The notes under the pieces were generated by a model that ran no database searches, was not told the DNA's origin, and worked only from the letters and a program-made list of their open reading frames with translations. DNA of 64,000 bases from the NCBI GenBank assembly GCA_003565625.1, contig PXBD01000001.1, forward strand, positions 1-64,000, written 5' to 3'. The stretch is from Gammaproteobacteria bacterium. GTDB taxonomy: Bacteria; Pseudomonadota; Gammaproteobacteria; Xanthomonadales; Wenzhouxiangellaceae. Of this stretch, positions 45,958 through 56,056 are shown in pieces (positions within the stretch are counted from its first letter, which is position 1; each line of letters starts with the position of its first letter). The position numbers were made by a program, and so were the translations under genes.

Positions 45958-46704
45958 ATGAAAATACTGGTCACGATCAAGCGCGTGGTGGACTATAACG
46001 TTCGCGTGCGCGTCAAGCCCGACGGTTCCGGCGTGGAAACCGAAGGGGTCAAGATGTCGATCAACCCGTTTGACGAAATCGCCCTGGAAGAAGCCCTGCG
46101 GATCAAGGAACGCGGCGAGGCGGAAGAAGTCATTGTCACCTCCATCGGCGGCAACGAGGTCCAGCAGCAGCTGCGCACCGGCCTGGCCATGGGTGCCGAC
46201 CGCGCAATCCAGGTCGAGACCGATCAGCCGGTCCAGCCGCTGACCGCGGCCCGGATCCTGCTCAAGCTGGTCGAAAAGGAACAACCCGGCATCGTTTTCC
46301 TCGGCAAGCAGGCCATTGACGACGACTGCAACCAGACCGGCCAGATGCTGGCCGCACTCTGGGGCCGGCCCCAGGCCACGTTCGCCTCCAAGGTCGAACT
46401 GGCCGATGGCAAGGCCACCGTGACTCGCGAAGTCGATGCCGGCCTGGAAGTCAACGAGGTCGACTTGCCGGCGGTGATGACCTCCGATCTGCGCCTCAAC
46501 GAGCCGCGCTTCGTCAAGCTGCCCGACATCATGAAAGCCAAGCGCAAGCCGCTCGAGACCCTGGCGCTGGCCGACCTGGGCGCGGAGCCGGCGGCCGACC
46601 TGGTCGCCACCGCCTACGAACCGCCGCCCAAGCGCGGCGGCGGCAAGTTGGTTGCCAGCGTGGCCGAACTGATCGGCGAACTCAAGAACAAGGGACTGCT
46701 GTAA
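45958..46704 (+). CDS. etfB: Electron transfer flavoprotein beta subunit
   Basis: The 248-residue product begins MKILVTIKRVVDYNVRVRVK in part and has MSINPFDEIALEEALRIKE in part and the ETF-beta signature VNEVDLPAVMT. With EtfA it takes electrons from acyl-CoA dehydrogenases, such as the isovaleryl-CoA enzyme at 57956. The ATG at 45958 is the family start. A TACAAT at 45911 may be its -10. Its stop overlaps the etfA start by one base. Confidence 0.96.
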   Translation: MKILVTIKRVVDYNVRVRVKPDGSGVETEGVKMSINPFDEIALEEALRIKERGEAEEVIVTSIGGNEVQQQLRTGLAMGADRAIQVETDQPVQPLTAARILLKLVEKEQPGIVFLGKQAIDDDCNQTGQMLAALWGRPQATFASKVELADGKATVTREVDAGLEVNEVDLPAVMTSDLRLNEPRFVKLPDIMKAKRKPLETLALADLGAEPAADLVATAYEPPPKRGGGKLVASVAELIGELKNKGLL

Positions 46705-47642
46705 TGGCCAAGGTACTGATCATTGGAGAACACGACGGGCATAACCTGAACCCGGCCACGGCCAAGACCGTTCAGGGTGCCTCCGGGCTGCATATTGATG
46801 ATGTGGATGTCGTGCTGTTTGGCTCGGACCTCGATGCGGTCGCCGCCCAGGCCGCGGCGGTCGCGGGGGTCCAGCGCGTGCTGACCGTCACCCACGACGA
46901 TTTCGCCCACCCGCTGGCGGCCCGCATTGCCCCGGAAATTGCCGCCATGGCCGGCGATTACAGCCACATCCTGACCGGCTCGACCACCCTGGGCAAGGAT
47001 CTGCTGCCGCGCGCGGCCGCCCTGATCGGCGTCAACCAGGTCTCCGACATCATGGAAGTGCTCGATGCGCGCACCTTCAAGCGCCCCATCTATGCCGGCA
47101 ACGCCATCGTCACCGTGCAGGTGCCCGAGGGCGCGCCGGTGGTTGGCACCATCCGCACGGCTTCGTTCGCCGCGGCCGGGGAGGGCGGCAGCGCCGAGAT
47201 CGTGGCTGCCGAGGCCCGCGCCGAAGATCCGGGCCATACTCGATTTGTGCGCGTGGAAGGCGGTGGCGGAGATGGCCCCGACCTGGCCTCGGCCGATATC
47301 GTCATTTCCGGCGGCCGCGCCCTGGGTTCGTCGGACAACTTCGCCGTGATCCACAGCCTGGCTAAAAAGATGGGGGCCGCGGTCGGTGCCTCGCGCGCCG
47401 CGGTCGACGCCGGCTACGTGCCCAACGAGCTGCAGGTCGGTCAGACCGGCAAGATCATCGCCCCGGACCTGTATTTCGCCATCGGCATTTCCGGCGCGAT
47501 CCAGCACCTGACGGGCATCAAGGATGCCGGCACCATCGTGGCCATCAACAAGGATGCCGAAGCGCCGATTTTCGAGATCGCGGATTTCGGCCTCGTTGGT
47601 GATTTGTTCGAGATTGTGCCGGAGTTGGAAAAGGCGTTGTAG
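46704..47642 (+). CDS. etfA: Electron transfer flavoprotein alpha subunit
   Basis: The 312-residue product starts [12 protein letters not shown] and has the C-terminal FAD-binding segment [35 protein letters not shown] in part and [18 protein letters not shown] in part. It binds FAD and passes electrons to ETF-ubiquinone oxidoreductase. It is coupled to etfB by TAATG. A palindromic repeat begins only five bases after its stop. Confidence 0.96.
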   Translation: MAKVLIIGEHDGHNLNPATAKTVQGASGLHIDDVDVVLFGSDLDAVAAQAAAVAGVQRVLTVTHDDFAHPLAARIAPEIAAMAGDYSHILTGSTTLGKDLLPRAAALIGVNQVSDIMEVLDARTFKRPIYAGNAIVTVQVPEGAPVVGTIRTASFAAAGEGGSAEIVAAEARAEDPGHTRFVRVEGGGGDGPDLASADIVISGGRALGSSDNFAVIHSLAKKMGAAVGASRAAVDAGYVPNELQVGQTGKIIAPDLYFAIGISGAIQHLTGIKDAGTIVAINKDAEAPIFEIADFGLVGDLFEIVPELEKAL

Positions 47643-47646
47643 TTGG

Positions 47647-47862
47647 GGCGGGGCTGGAGGTCCTTGTAGCAAGGGCTGGGAGGTTTGTCGCTCGCCTGTT
47701 CAGGCGAGCGATTCCCTGCAGTGCTCGGTCCAGGCGGGTCCCGCCGAACTCGCTCCGCGCCCTGCGGGCGCTGCGCTCAGACATGCGGCGGGCCTGATCC
47801 GCCTGGCCCTGCGCGCTTCGGCTGCACCTACAGCCCTTGCTACAAGGACCTCCAGCCCCGCC
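47647..47862. repeat. 216-bp nested palindromic element with perfect 32-bp terminal inverted repeats
   Basis: The arms 47647-47678 (GGCGGGGCTGGAGGTCCTTG...) and 47831-47862 are exact reverse complements over 32 bases. Inside lie a 10-bp hairpin CGCTCGCCTG/CAGGCGAGCG (47689-47710), a central hairpin GCGCCC/GGGCGC (47757-47771), and pairing segments 47729-47746 with 47786-47806. There is no room for a transposase and no convincing target-site duplication. It has the form of a MITE or REP-type element and may also stop etfBA transcription. The GC is as high as its surroundings. Confidence 0.85.
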
Positions 47863-47925
47863 TCAGGTGGGTCGTGATGGGCAAGGGTTTCAGGCTCCGG
47901 TGTCCTGCCGAAGAGGAGAACAATC

Positions 47926-48414
47926 ATGGCTGACGGTAACGTGCGAATCCGCCCTGCGCGGCCCGGTGACGAGACACAAATCCTGGGTCTGATCCGCGAA
48001 CTGGCCGAGTATGAGCGTCTGGCCCACGAGGTGACGGCGACGCCGGAGTTGCTGGCCGAACACCTGTTCGGTGACGGTGCGGTGGCCGAGGCGGTGATCG
48101 CCGAGCGCGACGCCGAGGCAGTCGGGTTTGCCCTGGTTTTCCGCAACTTCTCGACCTTTCTCGGCCGCCCGGGCCTGTACCTGGAAGATCTCTATGTGCG
48201 TGAGCTCCATCGCGGCCAGGGCATCGGCCGGGCCCTGCTCGGCCACGTCGCCGATCTGGCCCGCGAGCGCGGCTACGGCCGGATGGAGTGGAGCGTGCTC
48301 GACTGGAACCAGCCGGCGATCGATTTCTACCGCTCGCTGGGCGCCGAGGCGATGGCGGAGTGGACCGTCTACCGCCTCAGCCGGGACGGTCAGGTGCCGC
48401 TGCTGCCGGAATGA
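47926..48414 (+). CDS. GNAT family N-acetyltransferase
   Basis: The 162-residue product has the GNAT fold with LYLEDLYVRELHRGQGIGRALL in part and the acetyl-CoA loop RGQGIG, then WSVLDWNQPAIDFYRSLGA in part, which resembles diamine/spermidine acetyltransferase-like members. The substrate is not proven. AGAGGAG lies 8 bases before the ATG. It stands between the palindromic element and a terminator hairpin. Confidence 0.88.
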   Translation: MADGNVRIRPARPGDETQILGLIRELAEYERLAHEVTATPELLAEHLFGDGAVAEAVIAERDAEAVGFALVFRNFSTFLGRPGLYLEDLYVRELHRGQGIGRALLGHVADLARERGYGRMEWSVLDWNQPAIDFYRSLGAEAMAEWTVYRLSRDGQVPLLPE

Positions 48415-48416
48415 AA

Positions 48417-48443
48417 AACGCCCCGGGGAGGGCCCGGGGCGTT
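48417..48443. terminator. Bidirectional-looking terminator hairpin
   Basis: AACGCCCCGGG (48417-48427) pairs with CCCGGGGCGTT (48433-48443) over a 5-base loop. On the minus strand the stem is followed by TTTTT-like sequence (rc of GAAAAACG), so it would end the secreted-protein gene at 48469; on the plus strand the thymine run is lacking. It sits right after the GNAT stop. Confidence 0.8.
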
Positions 48444-48468
48444 GATGCTTCAATAGACGCGCAGCTTT

Positions 48469-49326
48469 TCAGTCGTCTCCGTTGCCGCCATTTTCCTCGT
48501 CGTCGTCGTCTTCTTCTTTTTCGTCAACATATTGAACGTAGAACATGCCTTCGACGGCTTGCAAGATAGGGTCACCGTCCGTGCAAACAAAGGTTCCGTC
48601 GTTGATGTCAACGTCCACTCCATGAACGATCAGAGCAATAGTGGCTAGTGGCTGCTCGTCAGCACCCTCGTTTCCTGAATCGACCGGCGGCAGATCCGTG
48701 CCAATATCCCGTGCATCCTGCAGATGAAAAGTGCCATCAATGGTCGAGACGGCGGAACCCAGGCAAATCAGATCTTCTTCCAAGACGTCTGAGAATTCCT
48801 GACCTTCAGGATAGGCCACCAGGGTATAGGCGAGTTCTGCCTGCTCCAGGCCGCTTGCATTGAAAACAAAATCAAACAGCGGCGCAATCCAGCGGTAGAC
48901 CAGCTTGCCGCGGGTATTGCCCTCACCGCCGTCGCCCTCTTCGTTTTCCACCGGAGCAAAATCCAGCATCGCGATGCTCGAAAGCCCGGCCTGACCGTCC
49001 GGTCCGCCGGGCCGTCCTCCGGGGGTGCAAAAGCCCGGGATGTCGCCTGCTGCGGGTGGTGCGCCGAAGCGAGGACCTCGCTCGGACGGTGGGCCTCCGC
49101 CCTCGCGCGGGCCGGCCCAGTCCGGGGCGTTTCCGCGACCGGGCGGCGGGCCGCCACCTTCCGGTGGTCCATTGCCTTCCGGCGGTCCATTGCCGTGCGG
49201 TGGGTCGCCGTCGGGCGGTCCGCCGCCAGGGTTGTCCTGGGCCAGTACCGGCAGGCTCAGGCCGGCAATCAGCAGCGCAATCACTGCGATGGGCAGGCGG
49301 GATGGAATCAATCGACGGGTACACAT
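48469..49326 (-). CDS. Secreted Gly/Pro-rich hypothetical protein
   Basis: From ATG 49326 the product is 285 residues. A signal peptide ends LPVLAQ (about residue 30). Residues about 31-85 are a low-complexity run with repeated GPPEGxGPP units; the middle (about 100-260) looks like a folded domain with two cysteines (DLICLGS, GTFVCTDGD) and the end is a strongly acidic EEDDDDEEN tail. I recognise no family. GGAGG lies 7 bases before the start, and a terminator follows, so it is a single-gene unit divergent from acetoacetyl-CoA synthetase. Confidence 0.75.
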   Translation of the reverse strand: MCTRRLIPSRLPIAVIALLIAGLSLPVLAQDNPGGGPPDGDPPHGNGPPEGNGPPEGGGPPPGRGNAPDWAGPREGGGPPSERGPRFGAPPAAGDIPGFCTPGGRPGGPDGQAGLSSIAMLDFAPVENEEGDGGEGNTRGKLVYRWIAPLFDFVFNASGLEQAELAYTLVAYPEGQEFSDVLEEDLICLGSAVSTIDGTFHLQDARDIGTDLPPVDSGNEGADEQPLATIALIVHGVDVDINDGTFVCTDGDPILQAVEGMFYVQYVDEKEEDDDDEENGGNGDD

Positions 49327-49476
49327 GGTCAACCTCCAGCGCGAACGGCGCGCATTGGTGAAATCACTTTGTTCAAAACTATACACCTTTGCGACCGTGG
49401 ATGTCCGAAAGTACAGGTGACAGGCGGAGTTTCCTTGGGTAGGCTGAGCGCCTTGATCCACTTCGGGCCGCAACGC

Positions 49477-51426
<1,950 letters not shown>

Positions 51427-51455
51427 GCGTTCCGGAGTTCGGTGGCTTCGAGTCC

Positions 51456-51528
51456 GGCTGCGGTGGGGATGAGCTCCTTCAGTTCGACGCGGTGGCGAGG
51501 CCTTCAGGGGCTCATCCCCACCGCAGCC
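51456..51528. repeat. Inverted repeat between convergent genes
   Basis: GGCTGCGGTGGGGATGAGC (51456-51474) and GCTCATCCCCACCGCAGCC (51510-51528) are perfect 19-base inverted repeats separated by 35 bases; TTTTT follows at 51541 on the plus strand. It lies between the acetoacetyl-CoA synthetase stop and the convergent hydrolase stop, so it could act as a terminator. The inner CCTTCAGGGGCTCATCCCC suggests a dispersed repeat. Confidence 0.75.
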
Positions 51529-51550
51529 TCGGTACATGGGTTTTTCGAAG

Positions 51551-52063
51551 TCAGGTTTGTTCAAGAAACGACTGGAACAGCCCGGCAATTTGTTCCATGG
51601 CCGAGTGCATACCATGATCGGTATCGAGCAGGTGCAGGCTGGCCGATTGGGCCTGGGCAAAGCGTTGGGCGTTCTGCCACGGAATGATGTTGTCGCACCA
51701 GCCGTGGATGACCGTGATCGGGCCGGAGCGTACCGGGTAGTCCTGAGCAATCAATCCGGCATCCGGGTAGCGGTCGTTGAGGTACAGCGCCGGGGCCAGC
51801 AGGAACAAACCGGCCACCGCAATCCGGCAGGCGGCGGCAACTGACACGTAACCACCCATGGACGAGCCGACCAGTACGGCCGGTTGCGCCAGCCCTTCAA
51901 GCTCGGCGCACAAGCGCTCGACCCGGCCGCCGGCATCGTCGCGCAGATCGCGGTAGTCGATGGCTCGGGTGGTATAGCCGGCCGCTTCGGCCAGCGGTGC
52001 CAGAACGCGAATCTTGTGCGAATCCGGGCTGGAAATATGGCCGTGGCTGAAGATCAGGTGCAC
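51551..52063 (-). CDS. Small alpha/beta hydrolase (YqiA/YcfP-like esterase)
   Basis: The 170-residue product has an alpha/beta-hydrolase fold with SHGHISSP (oxyanion), nucleophile elbow GSSMGGY, aspartate in GWCDNIIP and histidine in TDHGMH. That compact layout is typical of YqiA/YcfP-like esterases. Substrate unknown. It converges with the acetoacetyl-CoA synthetase gene across an inverted repeat. Confidence 0.85.
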   Translation of the reverse strand: MHLIFSHGHISSPDSHKIRVLAPLAEAAGYTTRAIDYRDLRDDAGGRVERLCAELEGLAQPAVLVGSSMGGYVSVAAACRIAVAGLFLLAPALYLNDRYPDAGLIAQDYPVRSGPITVIHGWCDNIIPWQNAQRFAQAQSASLHLLDTDHGMHSAMEQIAGLFQSFLEQT

Positions 52064-52140
52064 TGTTTTGCTCCGTTGGGTTGCGCGCTGGTTGGTCCCA
52101 CTGGGGATTGCATCTGCAATTCTGCCCGCCAGCGATTACC

Positions 52141-53049
52141 ATGGCGAGCATACCAACTCATCATGACGAGCCTGCCTTGAACCCTTCAGCCCCGACCCGC
52201 AATCTTGCCCTGTTCTGCGACTTTGAAAACATCGCCCTGGGCGTGCGCGACGCCAAGTACGCCGCCTTCGACATCCAGAAGGTGCTCGAGCGCCTGCTGC
52301 TCAAGGGCAACATCGTGGTCAAGAAGGCCTATTGTGACTGGGGCCGCTATCGCGAGTTCAAGGCGGCCATGCACGAGGCCGCCTTCGAGATGATCGACAT
52401 CCCGCACCTGCGCCAGTCGGGCAAGAATTCTGCCGACATCCGCATGGTCGTCGACGCGCTCGATCTTTGCTACACCAAGTCGCACGTCGATACCTTCGTG
52501 GTCATCAGCGGCGATTCGGATTTTTCGCCGCTGGTCTCCAAGCTGCGCGAGAACAACAAGAACGTCATTGGTGTCGGCGTGAAAAGCTCGACTTCCGACC
52601 TGCTCACCGCCAACTGCGACGAGTTCCTGTTCTACGACGACCTGGTGCGCAACAGCGAGAAGAAAAAAACCGCGGCGGCGAAGAAAAAATCGACCAAGAA
52701 AAAAACCGCCAAGAAGACGGCGAGCAAAGACGCCTCTGTCGACAAGGCTAGCCCGGAGCCTGCCTCAAGCGACCCGGCCAGCATCGACCCCAAGGCCCAG
52801 GAGGCTTTTGATCTGGTGCTCGAAACCACCGAGGCGCTGTTTTCCGACCGTGATGCCGAGGAAAAAGTCTGGGGTTCGATGATCAAGCAGGCCCTGAAGC
52901 GCCGCAAGCCCGGTTTTTCGGAGAGCTATCACGGCTTCAAGAGCTTCAATCACCTGCTCCAGGAAGCCCAGAAACTGGGCCTCGTGGAACTGCAGCACGA
53001 CGAGAAGTCGGGCGGCTACATCATCAAGAGCTACGGCAGCGACGACTGA
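52141..53049 (+). CDS. NYN domain protein with C-terminal OST-HTH/LOTUS-like domain
   Basis: The 302-residue product begins (after about 17 residues) with a NYN/PIN-like nuclease domain: LALFCDFENIALGV (first acidic residue), NSADIRMVVDALDL and VISGDSDFSPLVSKLRE in part. A lysine-rich linker (about 182-210) leads to a winged-helix region (ALKRRKPGFSESYHGFKSFNHLLQ in part) like OST-HTH/LOTUS domains, which bind RNA. Family members are probable ribonucleases; the target here is unknown. ATG 52141 or TTG 52177 may be the start. Confidence 0.85.
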   Translation: MASIPTHHDEPALNPSAPTRNLALFCDFENIALGVRDAKYAAFDIQKVLERLLLKGNIVVKKAYCDWGRYREFKAAMHEAAFEMIDIPHLRQSGKNSADIRMVVDALDLCYTKSHVDTFVVISGDSDFSPLVSKLRENNKNVIGVGVKSSTSDLLTANCDEFLFYDDLVRNSEKKKTAAAKKKSTKKKTAKKTASKDASVDKASPEPASSDPASIDPKAQEAFDLVLETTEALFSDRDAEEKVWGSMIKQALKRRKPGFSESYHGFKSFNHLLQEAQKLGLVELQHDEKSGGYIIKSYGSDD

Positions 53050-53076
53050 GCCGCGGCCAGCCCGGCGGCTTGCGCT

Positions 53077-53913
53077 TCAGGCCGCCTTGTCGGTGATTGC
53101 TCCGTTTTCGTTGTACACATGTACATCGCGCTGCGGGAAGGGGATGGAGCAGCCGGCGGCTTCCAGCGCGGTCTTGATCTGTTCGAGCAGATCACTGCGG
53201 GTTGGCCAGAAGTCCTCGGCACGTACCCACGGGCGCACCGCGAAGTCGACGCTGGAATCGCCCAGCTCCATCAGCATGATCACCGGTTCGGGGTCGTCGA
53301 GAACTTTCTCGTGGGCGGTTAGCACGCCCATGATGGTGTCGCGAGCCAGCTTCAGGTCATCGTCGTAGTGAACCCCGATCATCAGGTCGATGCGACGGGT
53401 TTCATAGGCGGAGTAATTGGTGATCGGGCTGCCGGTAATGGCGCTGTTGCCGACGATGACCAGGCGGTTGTCCGGCGTCTGCAGGGTGGTATGAAAAATC
53501 CCCACCGCCTGGACCACGCCCGATACCCCGCCGGCCTCGACGAAGTTGCCGCGGGTGAACGGCCGGAAGCTGACCAGCATGATGCCGGAGGCGAAATTGC
53601 TCAGGCTGCTCTGCAGGGCCAGGCCAACGGCAATGGCGGCACCACCGAGAATGGCGATCAGCGGCGTGACCTCGATGCCCAGGTGCCCGACCGCGATCAG
53701 CACAACGACCAGCAGCAAGACCACGCCGAGGATGTTGCCGACGAAGGTGATCAGCAAGTCATCGATACCACGCTTGCGCATGGTCTTGTTGATCACGCTG
53801 ACGATGCGGCGCGCAATCCAGCGGCCGATGACAAAAATCAGTAGCGCGCCGATCAGGCGGATGCCCAGTTCCACAACGTTGTAGTCGGCCAGTAGTTGAT
53901 TGACAGTATCCAT
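53077..53913 (-). CDS. mscS: Small-conductance mechanosensitive channel MscS
   Basis: The 278-residue product has three transmembrane helices, the pore helix GLALQSSLSNFASGIMLV in part, the beta domain FTRGNFVEAGGVSGVVQ in part and a C-terminal alpha/beta domain. This is the basic MscS build that opens under membrane tension. AAGGACA lies 8 bases before the ATG. It is the last gene of a minus-strand run from 54337 and converges with the NYN gene. Confidence 0.93.
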   Translation of the reverse strand: MDTVNQLLADYNVVELGIRLIGALLIFVIGRWIARRIVSVINKTMRKRGIDDLLITFVGNILGVVLLLVVVLIAVGHLGIEVTPLIAILGGAAIAVGLALQSSLSNFASGIMLVSFRPFTRGNFVEAGGVSGVVQAVGIFHTTLQTPDNRLVIVGNSAITGSPITNYSAYETRRIDLMIGVHYDDDLKLARDTIMGVLTAHEKVLDDPEPVIMLMELGDSSVDFAVRPWVRAEDFWPTRSDLLEQIKTALEAAGCSIPFPQRDVHVYNENGAITDKAA

Positions 53914-53929
53914 GGGATGTCCTTTTTGG

Positions 53930-54337
53930 TTAGAACAGATCGCCGCCGCCGGTCAAGGTATCCTCGATACTGTCGCCGAGCAGGGCCAGGTGGTTGATAA
54001 CATAGCGCAACGATGCCTCGCTGAGCAGGTCGTAGGTCAGGTTATGACAAAGCTTGATAAACGGCAGGCCGTCCAGATCACCAACCGCCAGGTAACCGAT
54101 GCGCAGCATCAGGTTCACGCGCAGGCATTTCTCGGCATCATGTTCGCCCAGCGGGGCGATATTGGTTTCCAGCCGCAGCACCCGGCGTTCGTCGGAATTC
54201 TTCAACTCGGCCAGGAAAATGTCCTGGCTGCGGCCGGCATCACCGACCTTGACATCGACGGCCAGCATGAACGGCTCGGCATGCACCACGTTGTAGTGCT
54301 TGCGGATGTAGTCTTCAATTTCGGAAAAGGTCTGCAT
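53930..54337 (-). CDS. Hypothetical protein, 135 residues (chaperone-like fold?)
   Basis: The product starts MQTFSEIEDYIRKHYNVV and has alternating strands and helices (FMLAVDVKV, DIFLAEL, VLRLETNIAP, LMLRIGYLAVGDLDGLPFIK in part). The length and pattern recall YbjN or type III secretion chaperone-like folds, but I do not recognise a family. It lies 16 bases upstream of mscS and 9 bases downstream of the SDR gene, so it is probably cotranscribed. No signal or membrane segment. Confidence 0.65.
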   Translation of the reverse strand: MQTFSEIEDYIRKHYNVVHAEPFMLAVDVKVGDAGRSQDIFLAELKNSDERRVLRLETNIAPLGEHDAEKCLRVNLMLRIGYLAVGDLDGLPFIKLCHNLTYDLLSEASLRYVINHLALLGDSIEDTLTGGGDLF

Positions 54338-54346
54338 GATGACGGC

Positions 54347-55117
54347 TTACCTGGGTTCTAGGCGCACGGCGCCATCGAGGCGGATGACCGTGCCGTTGAA
54401 ATAGCGGTTCTGGACGATGTGGGCGGCCAGGTCGGCAAACTCGGCCGGGTGGCCGAGGCGTTTCGGAAACGGGATCGACTCACCCAGCGCCTGCTGCACG
54501 GGTTCGGGCATGATGTCGACCATGGGGGTATGGAAAATGCCGGGCGCGATGGTCATGACGCGCACGCCAATGCGCGCGAATTCGCGTGCCATGGGCAGGG
54601 TCATTCCGGCTACCCCGCCCTTGGAGGCCGAGTAGGCGGCCTGGCCGATCTGGCCTTCGAACGCGGCGACCGAGGCGGTATGAATGATGACGCCGCGCTC
54701 GCCGTCGGCATCGGCCTGTCCGGCGGCCATGATTTCGGCAGCGGTCTTGGCCACGTTGAAGCTGCCGATCAAGTTGACCATGACGGTGTCGCGAAAGCGC
54801 GCTAGCGGCATGGCGCCTTCCCGGCCCAGCACCCGGCCGGCGCCGAGAATGCCGGCACAGTTGACCGCCACGTTCAGCCCGCCCAGCCAGTCGGCTGCCG
54901 ATCCGACCGCTTCCATCACGCCGGATTCGCTGGTCACATCGACGCTGAAAAACCGCGCCGAGTCGGCCCCCAGTTCGGCTACGGCCTGTTCGCCCTTGGC
55001 GGCGTTGACGTCAAACAGGGCCACGCGGCCACCGTCGTTGATCAGGCGCCGGGCCACGGCCAAGCCGAGACCGGAAACGCCGCCGGTCACGATCGCCTTG
55101 ACGGATGCTTTGTCCAT
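54347..55117 (-). CDS. Short-chain dehydrogenase, 3-hydroxyacyl-CoA dehydrogenase type 2-like
   Basis: The 256-residue SDR has the nucleotide site TGGVSGLG, NCAGI and the catalytic SASVAAFEGQIGQAAYSASKGG in part (serine, Y, K). Several stretches (IAPGIFHTPM, LGHPAEFADLAAHIV in part, NGTVIRLDGA) match the HSD17B10/2-methyl-3-hydroxybutyryl-CoA dehydrogenase branch. With the adjacent thiolase it would finish isoleucine or short-chain beta-oxidation. GAGGAG lies before the ATG. Confidence 0.85.
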   Translation of the reverse strand: MDKASVKAIVTGGVSGLGLAVARRLINDGGRVALFDVNAAKGEQAVAELGADSARFFSVDVTSESGVMEAVGSAADWLGGLNVAVNCAGILGAGRVLGREGAMPLARFRDTVMVNLIGSFNVAKTAAEIMAAGQADADGERGVIIHTASVAAFEGQIGQAAYSASKGGVAGMTLPMAREFARIGVRVMTIAPGIFHTPMVDIMPEPVQQALGESIPFPKRLGHPAEFADLAAHIVQNRYFNGTVIRLDGAVRLEPR

Positions 55118-55154
55118 GATGCTCCTCGATCCTTTGATGTCGCTTCAGTGCGTT

Positions 55155-56051
55155 TCAGTGACGCTTCAGCACGGCCTGGCCGGCGCGCGAACGCGGCCGC
55201 CCCAGTTCACCGGCAATCCAGTCACCCACCCGGGCCAGTTCCTGCAGGTCAATTCCGGTTTGCAGCCCCATGCCTTCGAGCATGTAGACCACGTCCTCGC
55301 TGGCCACGTTGCCGGTCGCGCCGCGCGCGTACGGACAGCCGCCCAGCCCGGCCACCGAGCTGTCGATCACCCGCACGCCCATCTCCAGGCAGGTCATGAT
55401 GTTGGCCAGCGCCTGGCCATAGGTGTCGTGGAAATGCACCGCGAGCTGGGCCATCGGAATCGACTGGCTGACCGCGTGCAGCAGCTGACCGGCCTTGCGC
55501 GGCGTGCCCACGCCGATGGTGTCGCCGAGCGAGACTTCCTCGCAGCCGGCCTCGAACAAGGCCTCGGCCACGCGCACCACGTCGGCAATCGGCACTTCAC
55601 CCTGGTAGGGGCAGCCGAGCACGGTCGAGACGTAGCCGCGCACCCGCACGCCTTCGGCGCGGGCCCGGTGCACCACCGGGGCAAAGCGGCGCAGCGACTC
55701 TTCGATATCGCAGTTGATGTTGTGGCGGTTGAACGCCTCGGAGGCGGCCGTGAACAGGGCGACCTCGTCAACGCCGACCGAGCGGGCGCGGTCGTAGCCG
55801 CGCTCGTTGGGCACCAGGGCCGGGTAGCGGATACCCGGCCGCCGCTGCAGGTTGGCAATTACGTCCTCGGCGTCGGCCATCTGAGGAATGGCCCGGTCGC
55901 TGACAAAGCTGGTCGATTCTATCACCTGCAAACCGGTGGCGCCGAGGCGGTCGATCAGGTCGAGCTTGAGAGAGGTGGGCACGGTATAGGGCTCATTCTG
56001 CAGCCCGTCGCGTGGGCCTACCTCGACCAGTTTGACGAAATCATCGCTCAC
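55155..56051 (-). CDS. Hydroxymethylglutaryl-CoA lyase
   Basis: The 298-residue TIM-barrel enzyme has VGPRDGLQNE, the metal histidines in HFHDTYGQ and the active-site loop GLGGCPYARGATGN. It splits HMG-CoA to acetyl-CoA and acetoacetate, the last specific step of leucine degradation. The frame opens with GTG 56051, five bases after the thiolase stop; no ATG lies near the conserved start, so GTG is likely. Confidence 0.95.
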   Translation of the reverse strand: MSDDFVKLVEVGPRDGLQNEPYTVPTSLKLDLIDRLGATGLQVIESTSFVSDRAIPQMADAEDVIANLQRRPGIRYPALVPNERGYDRARSVGVDEVALFTAASEAFNRHNINCDIEESLRRFAPVVHRARAEGVRVRGYVSTVLGCPYQGEVPIADVVRVAEALFEAGCEEVSLGDTIGVGTPRKAGQLLHAVSQSIPMAQLAVHFHDTYGQALANIMTCLEMGVRVIDSSVAGLGGCPYARGATGNVASEDVVYMLEGMGLQTGIDLQELARVGDWIAGELGRPRSRAGQAVLKRH

Positions 56052-56056
56052 AATCG

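Noticed and set aside
47679-47830. Small minus-strand frame inside the palindromic element
   Set aside because: The frame is imposed by the inverted repeat and hairpins and has no ribosome binding site.
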